In this document: positions 17,364-26,463 of the stretch, piece by piece
Position numbering within the stretch: position 1 is the stretch's first letter
Layout: each line of letters starts with the position of its first letter
Assembly (NCBI RefSeq): GCF_050946405.1
Contig: NZ_JBMNUS010000002.1
Coordinates: 545,395-609,394 of the forward strand
Direction of reading: 5' to 3'
Length of the DNA stretch: 64,000 nt
DNA from: Pseudochelatococcus sp050946405
GTDB lineage: Bacteria; Pseudomonadota; Alphaproteobacteria; Rhizobiales; Beijerinckiaceae
Program-made: the position numbers and the translations under genes
Notes under the pieces: generated by a model
What the model saw: the letters and a program-made list of their open reading frames with translations, nothing else
Told to the model about the DNA's origin: nothing
Databases searched by the model: none

Positions 17364-19211
17364 ATGGCGATGGGAATGAACGGGAAAACGCAGTTCAACA
17401 TCTGGTATTGGGCCGCCGCCTTTCTGGGGCTGATGGCATTCCAGTACGTGTTCTCGACCGCCACGCAGGTCGCCGAAATCCCCTACAGCCAGTTCGCGAC
17501 CTATCTCGACAACGGCCAGATCGCCGAGGTCGCCGTTTCGGACCGCTTCATTCAGGGGCGGTTCAGGGAACCCGTCGACGGCCGGCCGATGTTCGTCACG
17601 ACGCGGGTGGAGCCCGATCTCGCCCGCGATCTCCAGTCGCGCGGCGTCGTCGTCACCGGGCGGATCGAGAGCACCTTCCTGCGCGATCTGCTGTCGTGGA
17701 TCGTTCCCGTGGGGCTGTTCATCGTCGTCTGGATCTACTTCCTGCGGCGCATGGGCGCCAACGGCGGCGGGCTGATGCAGATCGGCAGGTCGAAGGCGCG
17801 CATCTACGTGCAGGCCGACACCGGCGTCACCTTCAAGGATGTCGCGGGCGTTGACGAGGCCAAGGACGAGCTGAAGGAGATCGTCGCCTTCCTGAAGGAT
17901 CCGAAGGGTTACGGCCGGCTCGGCGGGCGCATGCCGAAGGGCATCCTGCTGGTCGGCCCGCCGGGCACCGGCAAGACCCTGCTCGCGCGCGCCGTGGCGG
18001 GCGAGGCGGGCGTGCCGTTCTTCTCCATTTCCGGTTCGGAATTCGTGGAGATGTTCGTCGGCGTCGGCGCGGCGCGCGTCCGGGATCTGTTCGAGCAGGC
18101 ACGCGCGCGGGCGCCGGCCATCATCTTCATCGACGAACTCGACGCGCTGGGGCGCGCCCGCGGCTTTGGGCCGAGCATGGGCGGGCAGGACGAGAAGGAG
18201 CAGACGCTCAACCAGCTTCTCGCCGAGCTCGATGGTTTCGACCCCTCTGCCGGGCTCGTGCTGCTCGCCGCCACCAACCGGCCGGAGATCCTCGATCCCG
18301 CCTTGCTGCGCGCCGGCCGTTTCGACCGTCAGGTGCTCGTCGACCGGCCCGACAGGATCGGACGCATCCAGATTCTCGGCGTCCATCTGAAGAAGGCGAA
18401 ACTCGCGGCGGACGTATCGCCGGAACAGATCGCCGCGTTGACGCCGGGCTTCACGGGCGCCGATCTCGCCAATCTGGTCAACGAGGCGACGCTGCTCGCC
18501 ACCCGCCGCAATGCCGATGCCGTGGCAATGGAAGACTTCGGCAACGCGGTGGAGCGCATCGTCGCGGGGCTGGAAAAGCGCAACCGGCTGCTCAACCCGA
18601 AGGAGCGCGAGATCGTCGCCTGTCATGAGATGGGCCACGCGCTCGTGGCGATGTCGCTGCCGGGAACGGACGTGGTGCACAAGGTCTCGATCATCCCGCG
18701 CGGCGTCGGCGCGCTCGGCTACACGATCCAGCGGCCGACCGAGGACCGGTTCCTGATGACGCGGGAGGAACTGGAGAACAAGATGTGCGTGCTGCTGGGC
18801 GGGCGCGCGGCGGAATGGATCGTCTTCCACCATCTGTCGACGGGCGCCGCCGACGATCTCGCCCGCGTGACGGATATCGCGCGCGCCATGGTCACGCGCT
18901 ACGGCATGGCGGAGAAGCTCGGCCACATCGCGCTGGAGAAGGACAGAAGCTCCTTTCTCACCGCCGATCAGCCCTTCTTCGGCCCGCCGGAGCGCAGCTA
19001 TTCGGAAGCGACGGCGGCGGCGATCGACGGCGAGGTGCGCCGGATCGTGGATGAGGCGTTCGACAGGACGGTGGCGCTGCTCGGCAAGCGCCGCGATACG
19101 CTGGAGCGGTCGGCGAAGCTGCTGCTGGAAAAGGAGACGCTGACCGAAAGCGACCTGCGGCGCATCGTCGGGGAAACGGCCGCCCGACCCGTGATCGCCG
19201 GCTCGCCCTGA
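17364..19211 (+). CDS. ftsH: ATP-dependent zinc metalloprotease FtsH
   Basis: A 615-aa membrane-anchored AAA+ protease that degrades misassembled membrane and short-lived cytosolic proteins as a hexamer. Transmembrane segments at about 12-30 and 110-127 bracket a periplasmic domain. Walker A GPPGTGKT is at 198-205, the pore loop FVGVGA at 231-236, Walker B FIDELDA at 255-261 and the zinc site HEMGH at 421-425 (the canonical form is HEAGH; Met at the third place leaves both His and the Glu intact). GGGAG nine bases upstream marks the start. The sequence SMGGQDEKEQTLNQLLAELDGFDPSAG is closer to accessory FtsH paralogues than to the housekeeping copy, which is inference. Confidence 0.95.
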   Translation: MAMGMNGKTQFNIWYWAAAFLGLMAFQYVFSTATQVAEIPYSQFATYLDNGQIAEVAVSDRFIQGRFREPVDGRPMFVTTRVEPDLARDLQSRGVVVTGRIESTFLRDLLSWIVPVGLFIVVWIYFLRRMGANGGGLMQIGRSKARIYVQADTGVTFKDVAGVDEAKDELKEIVAFLKDPKGYGRLGGRMPKGILLVGPPGTGKTLLARAVAGEAGVPFFSISGSEFVEMFVGVGAARVRDLFEQARARAPAIIFIDELDALGRARGFGPSMGGQDEKEQTLNQLLAELDGFDPSAGLVLLAATNRPEILDPALLRAGRFDRQVLVDRPDRIGRIQILGVHLKKAKLAADVSPEQIAALTPGFTGADLANLVNEATLLATRRNADAVAMEDFGNAVERIVAGLEKRNRLLNPKEREIVACHEMGHALVAMSLPGTDVVHKVSIIPRGVGALGYTIQRPTEDRFLMTREELENKMCVLLGGRAAEWIVFHHLSTGAADDLARVTDIARAMVTRYGMAEKLGHIALEKDRSSFLTADQPFFGPPERSYSEATAAAIDGEVRRIVDEAFDRTVALLGKRRDTLERSAKLLLEKETLTESDLRRIVGETAARPVIAGSP

Positions 19212-19243
19212 AGCCCGCGCGAGCCGCGGCCGGCCGCGGCCGT

Positions 19244-20104
19244 TCAGGCAAAACGTTTTGCGCCCGCCACGCACAGGACGACGATCGCCGCGGATGCGAC
19301 CATGGTCCAGGCGATCGGCTCGCCCAGAAAGATCGCCGCCAGCAGGAAGCCGAAGAACGGTTGCAGAAGCTGCAACTGGCCCACCCCCGCGATGCCGCCC
19401 AGGGCCAGGCCGCGATACCAGAAAATGAACCCCACCATCATGCTGAAGACCGACACATAGGCGAGGCCGATCCAGGCGGGAAAGCCGATGCCGCCCCACG
19501 CGGCAGGCAGGGTGAGCAGGGCGATGGCCGCCATGACCGGCAAGGACAGCAGCAGCGCCCATGAAATGACCTGCCAGCCGCCGAGACGCCGGGAAAGCGT
19601 CGCCCCTTCCGCATAGCCGAGGCCGCATGCGAGCACGGCGGCGACCATCAGCAGATCGCCTGCAACGGTTCCGCCTTCGCTGCCGAAGAGCGCGAATCCC
19701 GCCGTCACGGCCGCGCCGGCGAGCGAGAACAGCCAGAAGGCCGGCTTCGGCCGCTCGCCTCCGCGCAGCACGCCGAAGATGGCCGTGGCGAGCGGGAGCA
19801 ATCCGACAAAGACGATGGAATGGGCGGCGGTGACGTGCTGAAGCGCGAGCGCGGTCAGCAGCGGAAATCCCATCACCACGCCGACGGCGACCAGCGTCAA
19901 GGAAATGACATCCCGGCGTCCGGGCCGCGTCTGGCGCAACGCCAGCAGAAACAAGGCCCCGAGCAGCGCGGCGATCACCGCGCGCGCCGAAGTCAGGAAC
20001 ATCGGCGAAAAATCCGCGATCGCGACACGGGTCGCGGGCAAAGACCCGCTGAATATCATCACGCCGAGAAGGCCGCTGCCCCATCCGGTTGCTGTTCGTT
20101 CCAT
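19244..20104 (-). CDS. EamA/DMT family transporter
   Basis: A 286-aa inner-membrane protein with ten predicted helices in two EamA repeats (residues about 10-135 and 150-282). Typical features are FSPMFLTSARAVIAALLGALFL, the LQHVTAAHSIVFVGLLPL loop and QLLQPFFGFLLAAIFLGEPI near the end. Such proteins export amino acids, nucleosides or other metabolites. It is divergent from the MocR-type regulator at 20229, with a shared promoter region of 124 bases, a frequent layout in which the regulator controls the exporter. Confidence 0.9.
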   Translation of the reverse strand: MERTATGWGSGLLGVMIFSGSLPATRVAIADFSPMFLTSARAVIAALLGALFLLALRQTRPGRRDVISLTLVAVGVVMGFPLLTALALQHVTAAHSIVFVGLLPLATAIFGVLRGGERPKPAFWLFSLAGAAVTAGFALFGSEGGTVAGDLLMVAAVLACGLGYAEGATLSRRLGGWQVISWALLLSLPVMAAIALLTLPAAWGGIGFPAWIGLAYVSVFSMMVGFIFWYRGLALGGIAGVGQLQLLQPFFGFLLAAIFLGEPIAWTMVASAAIVVLCVAGAKRFA

Positions 20105-20228
20105 CTGCCCTCACCTTTCCGCGTTGGAAAATACAGGGACGAGGGCTGGCGCGAACAGGCACAGATCCATACAATTGCGGAAATCCGTATTGATAAGATG
20201 ACTCATACGGTTTCAAGCGGAGCAGATC

Positions 20229-21632
20229 GTGGATTCGGAGCGAAAGACGCGCACGGAGGCGCTCATGGATGCCGTCCGCATCAGGATCGCGAACAGGGCG
20301 CCCGGGCCGGGAGAGCGCCTGCCCTCGATCCGGCGCTTCGCGGAGACCATGGGCGTATCGCCGTCCACCGTGGTCGAGGCTTACGACCGCCTGGAAGCCG
20401 AAGGCGTCATCCGCGCGCGGCGCGGCTCCGGCTTCTACGTGACGGGCGCCGATCTTCCGCCGATGGCTCTGGCGGAGATGGGGCCGGCGCGAGAGCGCGA
20501 CGTCGATCCGTTCTGGATTTCGAGACAATCGCTGGACGCCGATTCATCCGTGCTCAAGCCGGGCTGCGGATGGCTGCCCGCCGACTGGATGCCCCATGCC
20601 GCGCTCAGGAAAGGATTGCGGGCGCTCGGCCGGGCTGATGACACGCTGCTGTCCGATTATGGCAGCGCGCACGGCGCGCTCGCGCTGCGCCGCCTGCTGG
20701 CGGGCCGCTTCGCCGACGAGGGGATCGCGACTACGGCCGACCGGATCATGCTGACCGGCTCGGGCACGCAGGCGATCGACCTGATATGCCGCCTGTTGCT
20801 GCAACCCGGCGACGCCGTTCTGGTGGACGATCCCTGCTACTTCAATTTTCAGGCGCTGTTGCGGGCGCATCGGGTGCGGATCGTCGGCGTTCCCTTCACA
20901 CCGACGGGGCCGGACACCGCCGCCTTCGCGCGGGCCGTCAGCGACACAAGTCCCCGCCTCTACATCACCAATTCGGCCCTTCACAATCCGACCGGCGCCA
21001 GCATCTCGCCCCAGACCGCGCATCGCGTCCTGAGCGCCGCAGCAGCCCATGGCGTGACGATCGTCGAGGACGACATCTTCGCGGATTTCGAGCCCGCGCC
21101 GTCGCCACGCCTCGCCGTCCTCGACGGCCTGAATCGCGTCATCAGGATCGGCAGCTTTTCCAAGACGCTCTCGGCCTCCATGCGCTGCGGCTATATCGCG
21201 GCCCGGCCGGACTGGATCGAAGGTCTCGTCAATCTCCAGGTCGCCACGAGCTTCGGCGGCCCCAGTCCGGTCGCAACGGCGCTGATAGCGGGTGTCCTGG
21301 CCGGCGGCGGCTACCGCAAACACATGGACGGGATACGCCGACGCCTGGCGCGCGCCCGCGCGGAGGCGATAACCCGGCTGGCGCCCCTCGGCCTCGTTCC
21401 CTGGACGCTGCCGCGCGGAGGGTTCTATCTCTGGTGCCGTTTGCCGGACGGACATGACGCGGCGGCGATTGCACGGCATTGTATGACGGAAAAGATCATC
21501 CTCGCGCCGGGAAACGTGTTCAGCGCCTCGCAATCCGCCTCCTCGTTCCTGCGCTTCAATGTCACGCAACTCGCACACGAGAGAATTTTCACAGTCCTCG
21601 CGAGAGCAATACGGAACACCGCGCGATGTTAG
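20229..21632 (+). CDS. MocR/PdxR-type regulator (GntR HTH + aminotransferase fold)
   Basis: A 467-aa fusion of an N-terminal GntR winged helix (residues about 10-75, LPSIRRFAETMGVSPSTVVEAYDRLEAEGVI) with a fold-type I aminotransferase-like domain. The PLP lysine is in RIGSFSKTLSASMRCGYI. Such proteins are mostly PLP-binding transcription factors (PdxR, GabR, TauR) rather than enzymes. It starts at a GTG. The divergent EamA transporter is its most likely target. The ligand (PLP, an amino acid or an amine) is not known. Confidence 0.93.
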   Translation: MDSERKTRTEALMDAVRIRIANRAPGPGERLPSIRRFAETMGVSPSTVVEAYDRLEAEGVIRARRGSGFYVTGADLPPMALAEMGPARERDVDPFWISRQSLDADSSVLKPGCGWLPADWMPHAALRKGLRALGRADDTLLSDYGSAHGALALRRLLAGRFADEGIATTADRIMLTGSGTQAIDLICRLLLQPGDAVLVDDPCYFNFQALLRAHRVRIVGVPFTPTGPDTAAFARAVSDTSPRLYITNSALHNPTGASISPQTAHRVLSAAAAHGVTIVEDDIFADFEPAPSPRLAVLDGLNRVIRIGSFSKTLSASMRCGYIAARPDWIEGLVNLQVATSFGGPSPVATALIAGVLAGGGYRKHMDGIRRRLARARAEAITRLAPLGLVPWTLPRGGFYLWCRLPDGHDAAAIARHCMTEKIILAPGNVFSASQSASSFLRFNVTQLAHERIFTVLARAIRNTARC

Positions 21633-21741
21633 CGCATGTCACCGTTTCGTTACGACGCCGGCATGAGCCGACGATGGGCGGAACGTCCGAAGAAGGGTGA
21701 GCCGGCCCGGATGCCGCCAGCGGACCGTTCAGCGATACGCA

Positions 21742-21770
21742 TTGACATATTTATAAAGTAATTTTATATT
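21742..21770 (+). promoter_or_regulatory. Near-consensus sigma-70 promoter of the cupin gene
   Basis: TTGACA (21742-21747), a 17-base spacer, then TATATT (21765-21770), inside an AT-rich patch 37-65 bases before the cupin start codon. This is unusually close to the housekeeping consensus for so GC-rich a genome. Confidence 0.65.
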
Positions 21771-21806
21771 TTTTATTAAAATAGACTTATATAAGAAAGT
21801 AAAGCA

Positions 21807-22226
21807 ATGCAATCTGATAAAATCGATACGGTGCGGATTGGTCAGTTGGAATTGCGCTTCATTGTCAACGAAGAAGGAGCGACGGTCTTCGAACTCACCG
21901 TGCCCGCGCAGGCCCGCGTACCCGCGCCGCACTATCACAAGGATGCCGACGAGTTTCTCTATGGACTGGAGGGCATCCTGACAGTCACCGTCGACGGCCG
22001 GACGCAGGAACTGGGCGTGGGCGACGCCGTATTCGTCCCGCGAGGCGCCGTGCATCATCATGAAAACCTGCATGGAACCACCGCGAAGGCCCTCGTGGCG
22101 ATAACACCGGGAACGATCGGCCGCCGCTATTTCGAGGAAATCGCCGAGGTAATCAACGTGCCCGGCAAACTCGACCTGGCCAAAGCAAACGAGATCATGC
22201 TCCACCACGGGCTCGTTCCCGCCTGA
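21807..22226 (+). CDS. Cupin domain protein
   Basis: A 139-aa single-domain cupin. The metal-binding motifs are visible: PAPHYHKDADEFLYGLEG (His, His, Glu) at residues about 44-61 and PRGAVHHHEN (His) at about 82-91. The C-terminal ITPGTIGRRYFEEIAEV is like that of small cupins linked with dioxygenase or quercetinase-type activity. The substrate is unknown. The strong promoter at 21742 is directly upstream. Its second half is followed by 315 non-coding bases and then the DNA methyltransferase. Confidence 0.88.
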   Translation: MQSDKIDTVRIGQLELRFIVNEEGATVFELTVPAQARVPAPHYHKDADEFLYGLEGILTVTVDGRTQELGVGDAVFVPRGAVHHHENLHGTTAKALVAITPGTIGRRYFEEIAEVINVPGKLDLAKANEIMLHHGLVPA

Positions 22227-22541
22227 ACCGATGGCCGCTGATCGGTGCGAATGCCATTGGCAAGACAAACCTGGCCGCAGAAGCAGGAACAGGTGCGATT
22301 GTCCGTCCGAATACGGCTCTAACATCGGCATTTGCAATCGCCGGTCCCGCAAGAGGATATGACAACGGATCCACGCTGCCCCGACCGGCGTCGCGGGAAC
22401 CGAAAGGCACTGCCATGACGGAAATCGGACGCGAAAAACTGCGCGCAACTCCCGGAGCTTACTGCGAAAGCCGAAAGATGCGATTACGGTGGAAAAACTC
22501 GAGTTGTGATTCTGGAGAGTGACTCGATTGAAGGGAAGTCG
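22227..22541. other. 315-bp intergenic region, no gene seen
   Basis: It separates the cupin from the C5 methyltransferase. Short frames on both strands show no family resemblance and poor codon use. A GTG frame in phase with the methyltransferase begins at 22506, but the ATG at 22542 has the better ribosome site. Confidence 0.5.
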
Positions 22542-23639
22542 ATGCTGAGTTCGATAGAGTCATTCTGCGGGGCCGGTGGAATGGCTCTCGGCATCCGGGA
22601 GGCGGGCTTCGACGTGAAGCTCGCCTTCGACAATGATCCCGCCCACACCAAGACGTACAATCACAATTTGGGCCCGCACTCACACGTCATGGACGCCAGC
22701 AAGGTGGGCGGTGCCGAATTATTGGCCATGACCGGTATACGGCGCGGCGAGCTCGACCTGTTCTCCGGCGGACCGCCTTGCCAAGGCTTCTCCAAGCAAA
22801 GGAGAGGGGCGGCTCTGCTGCAAGATCCGCGGAACAGGCTGGTCCTGGACTTCGCCCGCCTGACGAACGAGATGTATCCGAAGGCGTTTCTCTTCGAGAA
22901 CGTGGCGATGTTCGGACAGAAGCGGGGCGCTCCCTTCATCAAGGAGATTGCGGAGGTTTTAAGCGATTACTCCATCACCTGCTTCCAGGTCTGCGGCTCC
23001 GACTTCGGGCTGGCGCAGACGCGCGGCCGATTCCTGATAATAGGTATCAGAAACGACGTCGGTGGACCCAGCCCGTTTCTGGAAACATCCGACGAGTATG
23101 TCTCGGTCAGGGACGTCATAGGGGACCTGCCTCCCCCTCCCGACGACTACAGCGAGCATCCGGACCACTACAACCATCGGAAGTGTAGGATCACCGCGCT
23201 CAACGAGGAAAGGTTCTCCCACGTCCCTCCGGGCGGTGGCTGGCAGGACATCCCATGGGACCTGAGGCTGCCGTGCCACAAGGTCGCCGACGTGAAGAGC
23301 GGCGGATGGCCGGACGTCTACGGACGCCTGACGTGGGAGGGGCAGTGCCCCACCATCACGGTAGGCTTCGACAGCTTCACGCGAGGCAGATACGGACACC
23401 CTACCCAGCATCGAGCCATCACCCCTCGCGAGGCGGCGCGCCTCCAGGGCTTCCCGGACGACTTCCGCTTCCTCGGCAATCGCACGGACGTCAGAACCCA
23501 AGTAGGCAACGCCGTCCCGCCGCCACTCGCGAAGGCTGCGGGACAGGCGATCGCTCGGGTGCTGAAGGGTGAGCGGGCCTCGACCTCGCGCGCCTGCCCG
23601 AGCCGACAGCTCGACCGACAGCAGGAGCTCGCATTCTAA
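22542..23639 (+). CDS. DNA (cytosine-5) methyltransferase, solitary
   Basis: A 365-aa C5 methyltransferase. Ordered motifs are visible: I (SFCGAGGMALGIREAGF) at residues 4-20, IV with the catalytic Cys (GGPPCQGFS), VI (ENV), VIII (QTRGRFLIIGI), IX (REAARLQGFPD) and X (QVGNAVPPPLAKA). The target-recognition region between VIII and IX is short, about 120 residues, and its specificity cannot be predicted by eye. The ATG with AGGGA six bases upstream is chosen over a GTG 36 bases earlier. No restriction endonuclease or Vsr gene is adjacent, so it is an orphan in this window. Codon use is somewhat different from its neighbours, which suggests acquisition. Confidence 0.95.
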   Translation: MLSSIESFCGAGGMALGIREAGFDVKLAFDNDPAHTKTYNHNLGPHSHVMDASKVGGAELLAMTGIRRGELDLFSGGPPCQGFSKQRRGAALLQDPRNRLVLDFARLTNEMYPKAFLFENVAMFGQKRGAPFIKEIAEVLSDYSITCFQVCGSDFGLAQTRGRFLIIGIRNDVGGPSPFLETSDEYVSVRDVIGDLPPPPDDYSEHPDHYNHRKCRITALNEERFSHVPPGGGWQDIPWDLRLPCHKVADVKSGGWPDVYGRLTWEGQCPTITVGFDSFTRGRYGHPTQHRAITPREAARLQGFPDDFRFLGNRTDVRTQVGNAVPPPLAKAAGQAIARVLKGERASTSRACPSRQLDRQQELAF

Positions 23640-23643
23640 GTGT

Positions 23644-23744
23644 TTAGTCCCGGCATTTCGTTGAAGCGTCGAGATGCTCTATCTTATTGACTTGACGCGT
23701 TTTCTTCAGGCAAAGTGGTATCCACTTTGCTTGAAAACGCTCTA
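23644..23744. repeat. Mosaic palindrome, family A (diverged copy)
   Basis: About 100 bases with the central block CTCTATCTTATTGA and a second hairpin GCGTTTTC...GAAAACGC enclosing GCAAAGTGG/CCACTTTGC. The first hairpin is degenerate compared with the copies at 49092 and 55158. It begins 4 bases after the methyltransferase stop. Confidence 0.8.
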
Positions 23745-23927
23745 AGCCCGCGTAGCGCCTGGGTGTTTTTCATTCAGACGGAATCATTGGATCGGGAGTT
23801 GCGGCATCATCCGTTCAGACGAAATGGTCCGAACGGACGGAAATTTCTTGAAATCGGCAACCCGGCGCGTGTTGCCGATTCCGCGAAAAGACCGCATGCG
23901 CCCCCGGCGCGGCGGGAGCCACATGCC

Positions 23928-24614
23928 TCACAGCGGTTGCCCCTCGACCGCCGCGCGCAACTTTTCCAGCGCGGCGCGCACGCCCTCCAGATACGGATGG
24001 ATCGACAGCGTCCGCTCGTAGAGCGCCAGTGCGCCGGCCCGGACGCCGGTGCGCCCGAAGATATCGGCAAGAGTCCGAAGCGCGACAAAATGCCGCGCAT
24101 CCCGTAACAACACCTGATTGAGATCGGCGACGGCCCGTTCGTCATCGCCGAGCGCGGCGAACACCTGCGCCCGCACGGCATAGGCTTCCGCCCAATCGGG
24201 CGCGAGAACGAGCGCCCTGTCGATCAGTTCTATGGCGAGCGCCGGGTCGTCGATGCCCAGCGCGGTATGGGCGCGGGTCAGCAGCAGATCGGCGGTGTCG
24301 CTGCCCGAGCGCAGCCAGCTACGCACAATGGCGGCCTCGACCCGTCGCGCCTCCGACGCATCGCGTGCGTCCGCCAGACGATCGTAGAGTGTGTCGAGCG
24401 GGCTGCCGGCGCCGCCGTCGGCCCGCCTGTCGGTTTCCCGGCGCGCCTCATCGCCGGGCGCCGACACGGCGGCCACCTCCGCAACGGTCGGTGCGCCGCG
24501 AGAAGACTGCGGCACGAGCGCAAGCGCCGCCGCGCAGGCGCACAGGAACCAATGCCGCTTTCCGGCAGCATGCGGGCGAAGAAAGCCGCGTCTCGCGAGG
24601 AAGAAGTATCTCAT
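23928..24614 (-). CDS. TPR-repeat protein with signal sequence
   Basis: A 228-aa protein starting MRYFFLARRGF, with a basic n-region and a hydrophobic stretch WFLCACAAALALVPQ ending near SSRGA, so probably exported. From about residue 95 it shows three to four tetratricopeptide units (DTADLLLTRAHTALGIDDPALAIELIDRAL and following ones). TPR proteins serve as docking scaffolds; no partner can be named. It is divergent from fliF by about 200 bases, so it may or may not belong with the flagellar genes. Confidence 0.85.
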   Translation of the reverse strand: MRYFFLARRGFLRPHAAGKRHWFLCACAAALALVPQSSRGAPTVAEVAAVSAPGDEARRETDRRADGGAGSPLDTLYDRLADARDASEARRVEAAIVRSWLRSGSDTADLLLTRAHTALGIDDPALAIELIDRALVLAPDWAEAYAVRAQVFAALGDDERAVADLNQVLLRDARHFVALRTLADIFGRTGVRAGALALYERTLSIHPYLEGVRAALEKLRAAVEGQPL

Positions 24615-24764
24615 GGCGCGATGATAAACGCTTCCGCGCCCGCCGCCAACGCCGCCCCGGCAGGAAAACGGCGGCGCAATCTCCAGACAAGGTTGTCGTG
24701 GCAATCTTAACGCAAGGTCTGAATTGGCTGATTCCGTTCGGGTTTCGACAAAACAGCATTTTGG

Positions 24765-24779
24765 TTAACAATTGGTTGA
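24765..24779 (+). promoter_or_regulatory. CtrA-like site upstream of fliF
   Basis: TTAA (24765-24768), seven bases, TTGA (24776-24779): one mismatch to the TTAA-N7-TTAA consensus of the alphaproteobacterial cell-cycle regulator CtrA, which controls flagellar class II genes in many members of the class. It lies 35-49 bases before the fliF start. Confidence 0.4.
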
Positions 24780-24813
24780 TGTCGCGTTCATGCATTTTTG
24801 ACGTGGGATGGTA

Positions 24814-26463
24814 ATGACCGGTCGCGAACATGCCGAGAGGCTTTGGGGCAATATCAGGGGCCTTGGCGCGCGCAAGCTCACGGCGCTCGCCGTCATCGGC
24901 CTGACGGTGTTCTTCGCCGTCGCGATAGGCGCCTATTATCTGAGCCGCCCGGAGATGGAGGTTCTGTATACGGGCCTCAGCCGGGAGGACGTAACACGGA
25001 TCGGCTCCGCGCTGCGCGACGGCGACATTCCGTTCGACGTCAGCGCGGACGGCACGAGCGTCTACGTGTCGCACGGCAACACCGCCACCGCGCGCATGCT
25101 GCTGGCCGGCAAGGGGCTGCCGCAAAGCGCGAGTTCCGGCTACGAGCTGTTCAACGATCTGGGTTCGCTCGGCCTCACCTCCTTCATGCAGGAAGTGACG
25201 CGCGTGCGCGCGCTCGAAGGCGAGATCGCGCGCACGGTGCAGTCGATCAAGGGCGTCAAGGCGGCGCGCGTGCATATCGTGATGCCCGACCGCGGCTCAT
25301 TCCGCCGGGATCAGCAGCCGGCATCCGCGTCGGTCGTCATCCGCACCGAGCCGTCCGACGACGCGAGTTCCGCGCAGGCCATCCGCAGCCTCGTCGCCTC
25401 GGCCATTCCGGGCATGACGGTGGAGCGGGTGTCGGTGCTCAACACGGACGGCGTCCTGCTCGCGGCCGGCGACGGACGCAGCGGCGTGATGACCAGCCAG
25501 GCGAACGCGATGGAGAAATCGATCGCCCGCGACTTGCAGGAGAACGTCAGGCGGTCGCTGTCCCCTTTCCTCGGCGTCGACAACTTCGAGGTCAGCATCG
25601 CGGTCAATCTGAACACGGACAGGACCAGCACGCAGGAAACGATTTTCGATCCCGAGTCGCGCGTCGAGCGGTCGACGCGCGCCGTGCGCGAAACCGAGAC
25701 CTCGCAGAACGCCAACCAGCAGACGCCGACGACGGTGCAGCAGAACATTCCGCAGCAGGGGCCGGACGCGGGGCCGGGCGAGACGGCCAGCGCCGAGTCC
25801 AACCGGCGCGAGGATATCACCAACTACGAAATCTCGTCCAAGACCGTGCAGACGGTCCGCGACGGTTACAGCATCGAATCGATGTCGGTGGCGGTGTTGA
25901 TCAATCGCGCCCGCATCCGGCAGTTGATCGGCCAGAACGCTTCCGACGAGGCTATCGACAGGCAAGTCGCTGAACTCGAGCAGTTGACGCGCTCCGCCGC
26001 CGGCTATTCGGAGAGCCGGGGCGACACGATCAAGGTGCTGGCGGTCGATTTCCCGGACGACGGCAGGCTGCTCGAGCCCTATCCGCCGCTCTCCATCACC
26101 GAGTTGCTGCTGCGCCAGATGGGCAACGTCATCAACGCGGCGACGATCCTCGTCGTCTCGCTGCTGCTGATCTGGTTCGGCCTGCGTCCGGCGGTCAACG
26201 CCATTCTGGCGCGTCCGCAGAGCCCGGAGAGCGCAGAGACGGCGCTGGCGCTGGCGGATGCGCCGGACGGGGCGCTGCCGCAAGTGGCGTTCGACGCGAC
26301 CGGCGCCCTTGCCGCTCCCCCCGAGGATATCAACTTTCTCGAGAACATCGCCTCCGGCATTCACAACAAGGCGCAAAAGCAACTCGAACAGATTATCACG
26401 CATGACGAAGAGCGGGCCGCCGCCGTTCTGCGTGAATGGCTCTATCGTGAAAGTGCCGCTTGA
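24814..26463 (+). CDS. fliF: Flagellar M-ring protein FliF
   Basis: About 549 aa. FliF forms the MS ring in the inner membrane, the base on which the flagellar rotor and export gate assemble. Transmembrane helices lie at about 22-44 (LTALAVIGLTVFFAVAIGAYYL) and 435-455 (AATILVVSLLLIWFGL). The ring-building motifs include YTGLSREDV, ARVHIVMPDRGSF and VNLNTDRTSTQETIFDPES. The C-terminus (EQIITHDEERAAAVLREWLYRE) is the FliG-binding tail. GGGA six bases before the second ATG favours 24814 over 24808. Its TGA overlaps the ATG of the next gene, the first of a compact flagellar operon. Confidence 0.95.
   Translation: MTGREHAERLWGNIRGLGARKLTALAVIGLTVFFAVAIGAYYLSRPEMEVLYTGLSREDVTRIGSALRDGDIPFDVSADGTSVYVSHGNTATARMLLAGKGLPQSASSGYELFNDLGSLGLTSFMQEVTRVRALEGEIARTVQSIKGVKAARVHIVMPDRGSFRRDQQPASASVVIRTEPSDDASSAQAIRSLVASAIPGMTVERVSVLNTDGVLLAAGDGRSGVMTSQANAMEKSIARDLQENVRRSLSPFLGVDNFEVSIAVNLNTDRTSTQETIFDPESRVERSTRAVRETETSQNANQQTPTTVQQNIPQQGPDAGPGETASAESNRREDITNYEISSKTVQTVRDGYSIESMSVAVLINRARIRQLIGQNASDEAIDRQVAELEQLTRSAAGYSESRGDTIKVLAVDFPDDGRLLEPYPPLSITELLLRQMGNVINAATILVVSLLLIWFGLRPAVNAILARPQSPESAETALALADAPDGALPQVAFDATGALAAPPEDINFLENIASGIHNKAQKQLEQIITHDEERAAAVLREWLYRESAA

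Noticed and set aside
17052..20528. Very long open frame (1158 codons) on the minus strand across ftsH and the EamA gene
   Set aside because: It is antisense to well-supported genes, Arg/Asp/His-rich without domains, and results from high GC content with few stop codons.
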